A stretch of 64,000 bases of DNA, from positions 19,224,711 through 19,288,710 of the forward strand of contig NW_020312827.1 in assembly GCF_003265705.1 (NCBI RefSeq), written 5' to 3'. Position numbers and translations under genes: made by a program. Numbering within the stretch: the first letter of the stretch is position 1; each line of letters opens with the position of its first letter. The notes beneath the pieces are model-generated. The model saw nothing but the letters and a program-made list of their open reading frames with translations, made no database searches and was not told where the DNA came from. The stretch comes from Callorhinus ursinus. Its lineage: Eukaryota; Chordata; Mammalia; Carnivora; Otariidae. This document shows positions 45,986 through 57,740 of this stretch, piece after piece.

Positions 45986-46352
45986 TTGTTTGGGAGAAGA
46001 AATGGTTGATATTTTTAAATTGTTTCCATCATTTCCACCTCCATCATCCTTAAAACTGAATATAATATTACTTAAAAGAAAACTACACAAGTGGCTTAGT
46101 GTCTCTAAATTAGCACACTTATATAGGTAAGAGATGTCAGGTTCTTTTAACTATGGGCTTCTTGGATCCCTCTTTCTCTTTCCATTTCTGCTCTGCTTCT
46201 CTATCTTCCAATGCATATTAACTATAACCTACTGCATCCATACATACACATATAGGTGAAATAACCAATATTTATTCAGAAAGATTTTAGAGCAGCTGTT
46301 GTTCTCAGCTATCTACATCTTAAAAGGACAATTAATCTTTCTTGCCCTTGGT

Positions 46353-46397
<45 letters not shown>

Positions 46398-46639
46398 AAG
46401 GAGTTATCACTGTTATGTCAATTAGACTCCAGCAGCTCTGTTTTGACAATGAAGAGGCATCTCACATGACTCTTCTCTGGTTGGGACTATGGGTGGTCTA
46501 AACACCTCAAGTTCCCTGATAGGATAATTGTAAGCCATGAAACATATTTCTCTACAGCTAAGAACACATCAAATCTGGCAAGAGGATTTTAGAAGAATGA
46601 CTCCAACTTAGGGGGAAAAAATATATTTTTGCTTTAGAT
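45986..46639. other. Unassigned DNA around a (AC)n tract
   Basis: Apart from the microsatellite no gene or repeat recognised. Confidence 0.45.
46356..46396. repeat. (AC)n microsatellite
   Basis: About twenty uninterrupted AC units, long enough to be polymorphic. Confidence 0.98.
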
Positions 46640-49043
46640 ATATGACACTCTCTTATATGGGTGGACCACAGTGAAGCTTGCCTCATGGAATTCACATTCC
46701 TCCTAAACATGGACTGGTCCTTGGACTTGTTTTAAGTAGGGATAATATAGCAGAGGTAATGTGCCAGTTCCAGTGCCAGTTCTGAAAGATGCCCGGAAGC
46801 TTCCATCTGGGTGTTCTTGTGTGCTGAGTCATTGAGTTTCCATGTATGAACCCACCCAGAGGAGACCAAATGGAGAGAGACCACATGGAAAAGTAGAGTT
46901 CCTGAACTACACAAACCCAGAGTGAAAGGGGGTAGAAGGAGAAGCAAGGGGAGGGGAGAAGGAGAGGGGGACTGTCTTAGCCATCCTAGTATTCTAGCTA
47001 AGGCCAGACCCCAGGGGACCTGACAGCTAAATGCAGCCTCACAGATGTCTGCTGACAAGAACATGGGAACTGCTAGCTGGGCCCAGCCAGACTGAAGAAC
47101 TGTGAGTAAATAGAATAATGTTATTTTAATCCACTGACTTGGGGGTGGTTTGATATGTACCCATATATAGTTAAAGTAAAATCTGGCAACAGAGGGGATT
47201 GTTAAAACAAACCTTGACACTGTGGCCCTGACGTCAGAAGAAGTCATTAGGAAGAGGACGGAAGTCCTCCGCGGCCAGTACTATGGGAGGCTGAGGAAAG
47301 GGATTCAAACTATTTACTGACAGGGTAATTACAGAAACTGTCACCAACAATAATTAGCCAATGTTCCTAACAAGCTTAAGAATTTTGCTAAGGACATTTC
47401 CATGGAGAATGCCGCAAGTGCTTACTGGCTTCTTTTTGCTACGCAAGACAGTTTACAGAGAGAGATGAACTAAAAAAGGCACTTTTTTTCGTTTTCTAAT
47501 AGAACCTATAGGAAACATTTCCAATCTGAGTGTGCCGGGTTGAAAAATAAAAACCTTGCATTCTTAGCATCTTCATTTAGCAAAAGGTTCTCCCAAAACA
47601 GAAATGGCCTGAAGGCAAAAATCAAATCCAGGACAAAAATCAAATACGAATTTAGGAATAAAGTCAGTGACATGGCTGTAAGTCTCTCTCTTAAAGATTT
47701 CAAAAGGTCTCAGAGCTTCTCAGACCCTCTCAGAAAAGGGTACTTCTAAATGATTTTAAAGACATGCCTTGTACACACTGTCCCCTAGAAGAAAAGAACT
47801 TCTGGAGATGCCGAGTATGTTTCATGGCTTCTTGGCTCTAGGTCCATGTGAAGTTGGGTCTATCTTGTAGAGATTTGTGGCCATGGGTTTTGTCAGATAG
47901 AGTACTTGTAATTTAAATTTTAAAGGGTCCTCAACACTTTTAAAGAAATTATAAATTTGGCCTAAAAGGGACAGAGACAATACAAAATGCAAATGATCCT
48001 CTGAATTCCAAAATTTCTAACGTGAGAAAGCAGACTTGAGAAAATTGCCCAAATGAAAACATGGACCTTTTCTTATGCAAAGTTAATCGTTAAAAGTTAA
48101 AGGCCCAGATTACAAAATCAAGCCATAGGAAGAGCCATTCTAAGGTAATGCGGGACAGAAATCAGCCCCAACCAATTTACAACCTCCCACCCCAGGGCAG
48201 AAGGTGAGTGAGGATGGTGTTAAGCGCTTGACTGGATTTCAAAATTCCTGTGAATTACTGAGTCCTTTTTGTCTCCCGTTGGCCCCACCCCACTCACACA
48301 CAAACATTTGTGTGGGAACGTCTATTGCATTTACCATCAAATGTTTGGTGGATTTGGAAAGGAAACGTCTTTTTAGTTCTAATATTTTCTGAAAGTAATG
48401 GAATTTGACCAAGACGTTACCTGGACATAATTAAGATGATGAGATCTAGGACCTCAAGCCTGACCTGAAGCACTGACGGGATGAGATGTTTGAAAGTCCA
48501 GGGTAGGGGGTGAATATATTTTACATATGAAAGGAATGCAAATCATTAGGGTACAGAGGGAACACTACTAGATTCCAGTGAATCATGCCTTCCATTATTA
48601 ATGATCTCAAGAAGCACAGTCTCATGCAATGTCCTTCTCCCTGAATCTAGGCTGGTCCTTTTGACCAAGAAGTTGTGTTATAAATGATGCTAGCCAGTTC
48701 CTAGCCTAGACCTTAAGAAGATCTCACAGCTTTCTTGTTTTGTGTGCCCTTGGAAACCCTGACCACTACTCCACCTCCATGTAAGAAGTCATGCTATCTT
48801 GATGGAAAGACCACAAAAAGAACCAAATGGAGAGGTTACGTAGAGAAAGTCCTGGAGACTGACTGGAAAGAAAGATGCTAAGCCCAGTATCAGGCTGACC
48901 TGAAAAATGCATCCACATGAGGGACCCACTGCAAGCTAAAGCAGAAGCCGAGCTCAGACCGAGAATCACGAACAAATAAAAGGGCTGTTGCTTATATCAA
49001 CAAGTTTTGGAGTGTGTGTTGTCACACAGCAATAGATAAATGA
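46640..49043 (+). mobile_element. MaLR (MLT1-type) element with both LTRs
   Basis: Two diverged MLT1-like LTRs lie in the same orientation: 46640-47183 (GTGCTGAGTCATTGAGTTTC, GGTGGTTTGATATGTACCC) and about 48560-49043 (AGGCTGGTCCTTTTGACCAA, CCTAGACCTTAAGAAGATCT, CACAGCAATAGATAAATGA). Between them about 1.4 kb begins TGGCAACAGAGGGGATTG, a plausible tRNA primer-binding region directly after the LTR, and contains GGGATTCAAACTATTTACTG wording like MaLR interiors. MaLR elements are non-autonomous relatives of ERV-L; no pol or env is expected, and no long frame survives. LTR divergence shows great age. Subfamily is not assigned. Confidence 0.72.
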
Positions 49044-49575
49044 AAAAGAATCATAGTGTAGAAATGCAGAGTACAGTCACATCTTACCAGCTGAAAGAAT
49101 AAATTATTAAAGGAAAACAAACATATATTATAAATATGTCTTTCTATTTCATAACTGTCTTTGTCCATATTTGTATATGTACTTATACATATGCATATGA
49201 ATGTGTGTATATAATTAGAAATATATTAAGAATACGAAGCATGTGTCCAAGCCTGATTAACTTCATTAACTCATTACTAAAGTTATTAGTCTGTCAGTTG
49301 TTTCAAATCCATTTCTTCAATTACAGTGATCTGGTATCCATGACTACAGTATCTAGGCACCCTTTTAAAATAACAGTAGAATTACGCTTACTTTTAATTT
49401 TAGCATATGTAAAATTGCAGAAAACAAAATTCAAAAGCACTGATAGAACCACCATAACTTGTCCCTTTTAATCCACTGCACAGCACTGCACAACACTTTC
49501 CCACCCTGGAACACATAAAGGGTTGAAAACTAACATCATCTTTTTTTTTTTTTTCCCCACATAAAGGAATTTTTA
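49044..49575. other. Unassigned AT-rich DNA
   Basis: No gene or repeat recognised; a T-run occupies 49541-49554. Confidence 0.45.
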
Positions 49576-49591
49576 AGATATTTCTGTTATA

Positions 49592-49802
49592 GGGGCGCCT
49601 GGGTGGCTCAGTCATTAAGTGTCTGCCTTCGGATCAGGCCATGATCCCAGGGTCCTGAGATCGAGCCCCGCCCGCATCGGGCTCCCTGCTAGGTGGGAAG
49701 CCTGCTTCTCCCTCTCCTATTCCCCCTGCTTGTGTTCCCTCTCTCACTCTCTCTCTCTCTCTCTGTCAAATAAATAAATTAATTAATTAATTAATTAAAA
49801 AG
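49592..49802 (+). mobile_element. SINEC, sense, 16-bp perfect TSD
   Basis: Head GGGGCGCCTGGGTGGCTCAG, GCATCGGGCTCCCTGCTAGG, CT dinucleotide run, tail extended as ATTA units. AGATATTTCTGTTATA is identical at 49576-49591 and 49803-49818, so it is a young insertion. Confidence 0.98.
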
Positions 49803-49818
49803 AGATATTTCTGTTATA

Positions 49819-52164
49819 AAAAGAAGAGTCCTATGTTAGCTTTTTGCTTACACCCCCTCCAGTTATAAACTTGTCTTTACTAGTAATTTAGCACATTTGT
49901 GAAAAAAGTTAACCCTCTCAATATTGGTAAACCACTATCCCCAAAGGACTGAGAATTAGCCTATGCTTTTCTAGGAATGAAAAGAGAATAGTCACTACAG
50001 TCCATTGATTTTACTATGGATAACCTCAAAATTTCCCCTTCCAATCATGGCTATAATTGCTTATATACCTGACTTCATTCCCTTCTCTCATTACCCTTTT
50101 CTTTCTCTTCAGTATAATCCAGCTGCCATTTTCATGACATTTTCTGGACTGATCGTTTTAAGATTGAGATCTGAAAGCCATGGAGGGAGCAAACATGGAC
50201 GAGTAGTCATTCTAATACAAGAATTCATTCATTCTATTAATGGAACTAAAATGGTGACTTCCTATGTAACATCTAGTCATTTCCTAACTTAAGAAAGTAA
50301 TATTAATCAATTTTAAGCTATTTATTAAACAAATTTAATAAAAATCATAATTCACATACAACCATTAATCTTTACAACCTTCTTACCAAGCAGGCATTTT
50401 TTTCTCATGTCATTTGTGAGAAAGCTAAGTTTTACCAAAGCTAAGTGACTTGCCCACATTATACAATTTTTAATCTGGTATTTGAACCTTTTCTCCTGGA
50501 CTCTAAAATACGGGCTTTTGTACAATACCCACCTATTCTAATACATGATTTAATGCCTTCAAATTTCAACATAGCAAATCTTATGCTTATAGCTTTAAAA
50601 GTCCACAGAAGTTTTAAAAAACTTGAATTAAACTTAAAATAAATAAAATAAATAAATAAATAAAACTTGAAAACTTAAAATAATTCTTTACCAAGTCAGT
50701 TCAAATTATACTATATAGTATCTAGTAATAAAATGTAAAGGTAAATAAATATCCAAGCTATTATACACTGTTAGCATTATTCTTTGTCTTTGTCAAGAAA
50801 CTTTATAAATCTCACTTTATCCTTCTAAATCTTTGTGGGTTTCCTGTCACCATTTTCCTAAATTTGAGGAAGAGAAAGAAAAGAAAGAAAACAAGTGATT
50901 TCCTTAGTATACATACCATAGCGCTTGGAAAAATCAGATTCATAACAACTGCAACTAATTAGTACCAAAACATCTAGAGCAAAAGTGAAAACTTCAACCA
51001 CTCATACCAAACATCTACATGTTTAGAAGCCTCTGTACAATTGACCAAATGACTGGATTTTCACTAATAATTTAGGAAGTGCATAAATAACACCCTCTAT
51101 GCTACACATTGTCTGGCTACTGGAATATTACATATGTAACTAGGAATGTTGCCTATTGTACATGAGACTAGAGAGGTCAGATGAGGGTCACTTTTTTGAG
51201 AGAACTGAAGGCAATTTTAGATATTGGGCTTAGTGTACAGCCTTCCTTGATTTAACCCTAATCATATCATGTACTTTGATCTAGAATGGCTCTCAAACTA
51301 CATCCCATTAGGCTACACAGACAATTTTATAGCACTCTATTATAATCAATCAACTCCCACTTTCCAAAGGAAACGTTACTCTATTATGAAAATTGCCATT
51401 TTGCACCTTATCTTCTGATGGGTATGTATGTGAACCATGTAAAATTACAATAAAAACAAAATTATAAGAGAACATTATTTAAAGCACAACATCTCTGTAC
51501 CTTATAATAGAGTCTTTTAAAAGTCTGATATACTATTGCTGCAAATAAGTTTAAACAGTAAGCACACAACAAATAAATTATGATTAAGATAAATCAACAG
51601 TCATTTATGGTTGAAAAGCAAGCAAAGCAACAATTCAAAACTATTTTCAATTCAAAACAATACTGATATCAAAGCATCCTTACCCCAAGTTGTGGGGATT
51701 CTAAATTTTCCCTTTGCAACATGTATTAGGAGCTTCACAGGCTAATATGGTACAACAGTGAGATTTTTTATAATGTTGAACTTAAAACCCTCAGCAAACT
51801 GAACCATGCCCAGTGTTTTGGAAGACCTGCTTTTAGTAACCCACTGGATGGCTTACCAATATTCTCCTAATGCTATTTTAAACTAAAAGTTTATAGAGTA
51901 TGATCACACTTCAATAAAAAAACAACAAATATAAAGGACTTGAGACTATGGATGCGTTTGCAATTTTTCATGAGGCTCCACACCACCTATCAGTGGACCT
52001 TATAGTATGCTTAGAAATCATTACAGTAGGTTTTTTTCCCTCACTTTTTAAGTATGACTTTGAATAAAACACTGAGTTTTCTAATCATGTTTGTTCATCA
52101 GAAAAGCAAACTAGAAATAGAAACATGACATGAAATTATGGGACTGACTGATATATTGGTAATT
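49819..52164. other. Unassigned AT-rich DNA with antisense MIR relics
   Basis: 50345-50545 (AGCTAAGTGACTTGCCCACA, TCTGGTATTTGAACC) is a clear antisense MIR core. 50790-50930 (TCACTTTATCCTTCTAAATC, CACCATTTTCCTAAATTTGA) is a weaker one. The remainder shows no recognised feature. Confidence 0.5.
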
Positions 52165-52375
52165 CTTCACTCTTCCCTTCTTCCTTATATTTGCCAAGGC
52201 AACATCATGGGCAGAGTGTATTTCTTCTTCACCTGATTCTGTGCTTGACTACTCACACTTGCGCTGGCCCGTGGAATGAGGTAGAAATCAATGCTAAATT
52301 TTGAGCCTAGGCCTTGAGAACTCTTATGTAGTTCTTGTGTCCTTTCTGGACTATCAACACCATGAGAAGAAAAAA
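52165..52375 (+). mobile_element. MLT1-type LTR fragment, sense
   Basis: CATGGGCAGAGTGTATTTCT, GACTACTCACACTTGCGCTG, TTTTGAGCCTAGGCCTTGAG, CTTGTGTCCTTTCTGG and ACACCATGAGAAGAAA follow the 5' half of an MLT1 LTR; the 3' half is missing. Confidence 0.7.
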
Positions 52376-52690
52376 AAGTTATTTAATCTGTCACACTCTC
52401 CAGTAATAATTATCTACTTGCATGGATATAAGAATTCTCACACATTATTTGGCACTAAGCATTATCCTTATCGTTATACCATGACGTTATATACAACACA
52501 CTCATGTACAAGTGCCAAGCCCTTCAATAAATGGAGGCCAATATTCTGCTTTTCATTTCAATCAGTATCAATAACTGATGAAAACTTTTTAGTGGAAAAT
52601 AAGCTATTTTAGGGAAACTTTGAGATAGAACCTAAAAAAAAACAGGCAATGGAGCTAATTTCATTTGTAAAGCACTGGCGACTGAGCCAC

Positions 52691-52701
52691 CGCGCGCGCG
52701 T

Positions 52702-52737
<36 letters not shown>

Positions 52738-52740
52738 ATG
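52691..52740. repeat. 50-bp alternating purine-pyrimidine tract (CG then TG)
   Basis: Five CG units, TGCACG, then TG units through TGCATG alternate purine and pyrimidine without a break for 50 bases. This is the strongest Z-DNA-prone sequence in the window. The bases just before (GGCGACTGAGCCACC) resemble a reversed SINEC head, but too briefly to call. Confidence 0.95.
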
Positions 52741-55700
52741 TTTGATGATATTTAATATACTCATACGGATTTTCTGTGAACCTCCTTCAGGTACTCTGTA
52801 CTTTACAGAATGCTACTTCTTTTGATTTCATAGAGCCAACTATGAGACAAACCTGTGATTTCTAATAATATATGCATCAAGAAAACTTTGGCAATAAAAA
52901 TATTTATTATGTTGTAGCATGAGGAATGAATATAAAAGAATCTCAATTCAGTCATAACTGTACTCCCAGCTGAAGTAAATCCAGAGATGAAATGAAAGAT
53001 GAATTTGTGGAGATGGCAGTTTGGCAGGCACCTATTACTGCCATATTGTTAGTCTTGCGGCACAGTGGGTCGCATTGTTTTTCTTTATGCCATTTACTCA
53101 CATATATTTGCTTTGGTTTCCAAGTACAAGAAAAAGTGTTGTGTTTTTTTTTTTTTTCAACTGCATGTTATTAGGTGGTGCTATTTCATATTGGGTGTGG
53201 TTATGAATCACTTAGTAAACACTTCTCTTGACTGAGTGTAGATTCTACATAGACGATCATGAGCAGTAATGCTAAAGTAGTGGGCATCCAGGCTGAACCT
53301 AAGGAGTGTACCTAATAAAGCAGTGCAGCTAGTGGCCCTCAGGTGTCAATTTGCATGAACTGATTTACAGGAGGAAGGAAAACTACTACATTCAGTGGTG
53401 GTTATGATTTAGGGAAATAGGGAGTAAAGAAGAAAGTGGTGCATGAAGAAGAAAGCATGGTGCAAGGCTCCAGGCCTTTCCTCAAGAATTAACCATATGA
53501 AGATAGTGGATGGGGTTAAAGATGTGGTGCTGTTTCACTTGAGACTCAGAGACATGAGGACCACAACCAGAGCAGCATCAGTGCTCAAGGAGCAAAGGGA
53601 GACGTGAGAGCAGAATCTATCCCCATGGGGTGGGCAATGTTAAAAGATGGCACCCTTGGTGCCTATATGTCACTGGCAGGCAGGTACCAAAAGTGGTGGA
53701 GCAATGCTGCAGAGCAGGTGCAGCAGGAGGTAGAGCCAGTGAGAATGGAGTGAGTTACTGAGAACGGCATGTTGAGCTTTTATCAAAAAATCTCCAAGGA
53801 CACTCAAAAATCACTACTTGAGAATCTGAGATGCACACCAAGTTCTCTGCTACTACACAAGTGGGGCAGTATGAAATTTGTTACTAGTGTGGCCTCATAG
53901 CTGTTGAGGCCTGGGGCAACAGGTCTCTGCCTTCAAGGGCTCCCATGTAACAGGGATGACAGAACAATACTCATGAAAAGATAACACAATGCAAATACTC
54001 CTTGAAAGACACAGATAACGGTTACTCTGGGATCCCAGAAGAGAGAGAAATATGATCAAAGCTTCAAGGGTGGGTTTCATTTTACATGCTGCATGCAACA
54101 TATATTAAATATTAGACTTGGGAAGCCCCTGCATCCGTTTCCCTCCCTCCAGGTTTCCGTAACCTGTCTATGTATACCCAGGGCATTCTGTATCATTATT
54201 GTACTTAACTCTGAATGGTACTTGTGTATTTTCTTGCCTATCTAAACCCAAACTGCAAATTCTGGCATATAAAGGATTGTCTTTATTGTTGGCATCTAAT
54301 TTTTTTTGTATTACATAGTAGCTATTATGTTAATTATCACTTAATTATTGAAAATAATGAATCCTCATAAAAGGAACCTAAATACATTAATTTCAACAAG
54401 CACAAATCTACAGGTTATCATGGTCATAACTAGTTTATCCAGAAATACTGATTGCTTGTAGCTGATCTTCAGATTTCAGATATTCAACCAAAACTTCCAT
54501 TTGACAAATGAATTTGATAGGCTGAAATGCAAGACCTCTTGATCCCAATAAGTCACCACCTTATATCTACAGTCCAATAAAACTTGAATAAATTTCTGTG
54601 ATAGCAAGTGTGAGGTGATAGAAGCCCTAATCTTCTGTACTTGTAGACCCCAAAGTTTCCACAAAGGACAGAGAGGTCCAGTTGGGTAACAGTGCTCCAT
54701 AAATTTCCTTTCACTATTAAAATGCCAAATTATTCTTCTACTTCAATGTCCTTAATGCCTGGAATTGACATAAATGTTTCATGCAATCTCATCAGGAAAA
54801 CTATTTATTTAAAAAATTGTTTTAATAAAATATATAAATAAAACTATAATGTAGGCAAAAAAATCTCTCTACAAAGCTATTCATTCTCTTTTGTTACTTG
54901 GAGGCTCCTGCCAGTGTATGCTTTCAAAACAACTTAAGTGTCCCTTAATCATAAATCTAACCTTTGGGCCCACTAACTTCACATTGCGCCTCCTCAGTAG
55001 GCATTACCCACTCAGACTTGCCAGAGCCAACAGCATTTGCCTTCACTTATGGCAAAGTGAATGAAGTGAAAATAGATGCTATTAACTAGTCTGGTCTAAA
55101 TCTGAGAACTTGGGAGACACAGGGCTGCAAAAGTTGAGAGATTTATTACAATCTTTTAATTTTCCTCTATTAGTTGGATACACAGGCAGTAAAGGAAATT
55201 ATATGTCTCCCAAAAAGGTACTTTAGTGTTCTAAGAGTTTAAAAAAACATTTAGGTATTTGTCTTATGGACATCCCACTTTCTCTCTTTTAATTCACCTA
55301 GCTGATAGCTTATAAAAAAAAAATGGCCCCCAATCTCATGCTTTTCCACTGAAGTTTTAGAGAAATGGCCATTTATCATTTAATAAACTATCAATTTAGC
55401 TTACATAATTTTAGTTAACTAGTTCTATTTCTCCTCCATTTGTGCATAATAGTAATGATTTTCTCATCTATCTACTGGCCTCTCTCCCTGTTCTGCCTTT
55501 ATGAAAACGTTTTTTAATCCTTCTGATTATCAATACTGAATTGCAATGATACTTAATTCAACTACAAGAACACATATGATGTACTTAATGGTCACAAATG
55601 GCCATGACCTCTCTACTTTTTAAATATGACACACTTAACAGTATGTCATCTTCAAGTGTGCCGAAGTACTTCCTTGGTACCCTATTCAGCAATAGGAGAG

Positions 55701-56198
55701 TCTCCTTTAGACTGGTTTTTCTATTCCAAACAATGGTGTTCATTGTTTCTTAGCAAGTTGAACCCAGGTGTTCACCAGGTAGAAATAAACAAATGTCTGT
55801 TATCCTTGACAAGCTCTTAGATTTACAAATTGTGTTCATTTCTTTAATTTGTCAGTATTAATGTCAGAAAGCATCTGTAGAATTTATTGAAATGACCCCC
55901 TTGAGTTTATCAAAGATAAAACACCCAAAAATGTCAAACCTTGTTTTAGGCGGTTGCTATCTGAATCCTGGTGTTGGGGGAAAAGTCTGAAGAGGGAAGG
56001 GAGTTGGAATGATCAAGTAGGCTAAAGACAGGAACCTTGTGAAATAAGTGAAAACAGATGGGACTTATGGTTTAGCATTGCTCATTTTAAATGTCACTGC
56101 TGGTCAATGATTTGTTTCTGTATCACATAATATTTATTATTGATAACCAGTTAGAGATTTAGGTAACTCAGATTCCCAGAAGGCAGAGAAAAAAGAAT
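52741..56198. other. Unassigned DNA
   Basis: 3.4 kb with no SINEC and no repeat family I can assign. 53390-53770 is less AT-rich than its surroundings. Small frames exist but none resembles a known protein. Confidence 0.45.
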
Positions 56199-56410
56199 TC
56201 ATGTAAAACTAGTGAAATCTGAATAAGGTCTGTATTTAATATAATTGTACCAGTGTCAATTTCCTGGTTTTGACAATGTATTATGTTTATGTAAGATGTT
56301 ATCATTGGGGAAAACTGAGTGAACCATACACAGAAACTCTCTGTATTATTTGTGTAACTTCTTTTAAGCCTTAACCTATTTCAAAATAACAAGTATTTTA
56401 AAAAATGAAG
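56199..56410 (+). mobile_element. L1 3' UTR (L1MA/MB-like), sense
   Basis: AACTAGTGAAATCTGAATAA, GGTCTGTATTTAATATAATT, GTACCAGTGTCAATTTCCTG, GGTTTTGACAATGTATTATG, GAACCATACACAGAAACTCT and TTTCAAAATAACAAGTATTT follow the well-known L1 3' UTR order. 5'-truncated. Confidence 0.9.
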
Positions 56411-57605
56411 AACACAGGCTATCAAAGGAAAAAAAAAAAAAGATTCTCAGAGAATGGTAAGGTTGACCGGTCATTTAACCTTTAAAAATAATAAGCAACA
56501 GAAATTGGTAAAGAATAAAAGTGGCAACTTTCTTTTACTTTTTTTTTAATCTTTCAAATGTTTTAGGTTCAAAATAGCTCTTGCATTCCATTAGCTATTG
56601 CCATCCCAGTAAACAGTACCAGATTTGACAACACTGCTAATAAGGAGTTCATCTTCTTCATCTAAAACATATCTTAATGTTTTTGATCTTTCCATCATTT
56701 TTTTATTGTGACTCAGGGCATGATTTGACAGCTCTTTCAGAATTCTAAATTCTTACCTAGTGGCAATGGAGCAGGTCTTCATATTTGCCAAGGTCTTTCT
56801 TGAAAGCACTTGCTTTCCACTTGTAAAGGATTTGACAAAGGTGACAGGCTTAAAGATTAAAATACTTTCGAATAAAGTTTGACAATTGCCAATCTCCACA
56901 ATACCAAAATATTTTGTCATAAGATGTGTAGCTTGTTTCAGAAAGTTGGAGTGTTTCTTATTTCTGAAATCACTAAAATATGACAGATCAGCACTTTCTC
57001 ACATTTGCCCTGAACTGTGAACTCTTCCCACCTCTAACAATACACTCTTCCCACCTCCTACATGAGACACACATTTTTTTCCTCCACAGCCCAGATTCTT
57101 AGATTAGAAGATATATAACAAATGAGAAATAATTACTAGTTTTTTATAGTGGGGATATTTGAAATAATGCATTGAGATTTTTCCCAGATCCTAGTTCATT
57201 TTCTTTAAAGCTATAATGTCATCTTCAGACACTCAAAAGGAAAGTTTTTCTCCCCCATGCACCTCTTACGGGTATTCTGTAGTTCCTTAGAGCATAGATT
57301 TCTAGTTAGCTTTTTCGCTTGTTTTTCTTTTGCTGTGAAGTCTTCTCCTTTGCGCCAGAAATATTTCTTGAGCAGATAATATGCATTATCTGCAGCTTCT
57401 GTGATGAGTAGACTGCAGCTCTACCTTGTCTTACAAAACAGATTTTCTATTATATTGCCTAAGAAATTAATAGCTAAAATTGTAATACAGCACCTATTTG
57501 GCTCATCTGAGAATTATAATACCTTGTTCCAAAGAAGAATAATATCAACATTATCTTACATTTTTTTAATCCCATGCCTTTTTGGGGGGAAAGTGATTCT
57601 TCTGA
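56411..57605. other. Unassigned DNA
   Basis: No repeat or gene recognised except the palindrome listed separately. Confidence 0.45.
57372..57393. promoter_or_regulatory. GATA-type palindrome (candidate factor-binding site)
   Basis: GCAGATAAT, a 4-base spacer ATGC, and ATTATCTGC form a perfect 9-bp inverted repeat. Each arm carries AGATAA, the WGATAR motif bound by GATA factors, in opposite orientations. Only the sequence match is seen; binding and function are inference. Confidence 0.35.
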
Positions 57606-57740
57606 TTTAAATTTACTTAATTTTCACAACAATTCTACTAGGAATGGGGATAGCCACTTGAAAGATGATGTAGCTGAGCTCCGAGAGAGTATGATTTGCC
57701 TTTTACTTATATACCTAGACAGTGCTAGAATCCAAAAAAT
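57606..57740 (-). mobile_element. MIR relic, antisense
   Basis: TTACTTAATTTTCACAACAA, TCTACTAGGAATGGGGATAG, AAAGATGATGTAGCTGAGCT and ACAGTGCTAGAATCC parallel the reversed MIR (TAATCCTCACAACAACCCTA ... GATGAGGAAACTGAGG ... GCAGAGCCGGGATTC). Confidence 0.65.

Noticed and set aside
46732..47247. 171-codon open frame on the minus strand
   Set aside because: It lies antisense within the MaLR 5' LTR and start of the interior; LTR sequence accounts for it and no protein family is apparent.
49400..49615. Minus-strand frame near 49.5 kb
   Set aside because: It spans a poly(T) run and the head of a SINEC; composite of unrelated sequence.
52666..52690. Possible truncated SINEC head (GACTGAGCCACC) before the CG/TG tract
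   Set aside because: Only about 13 bases match, without any SINE body or tail.
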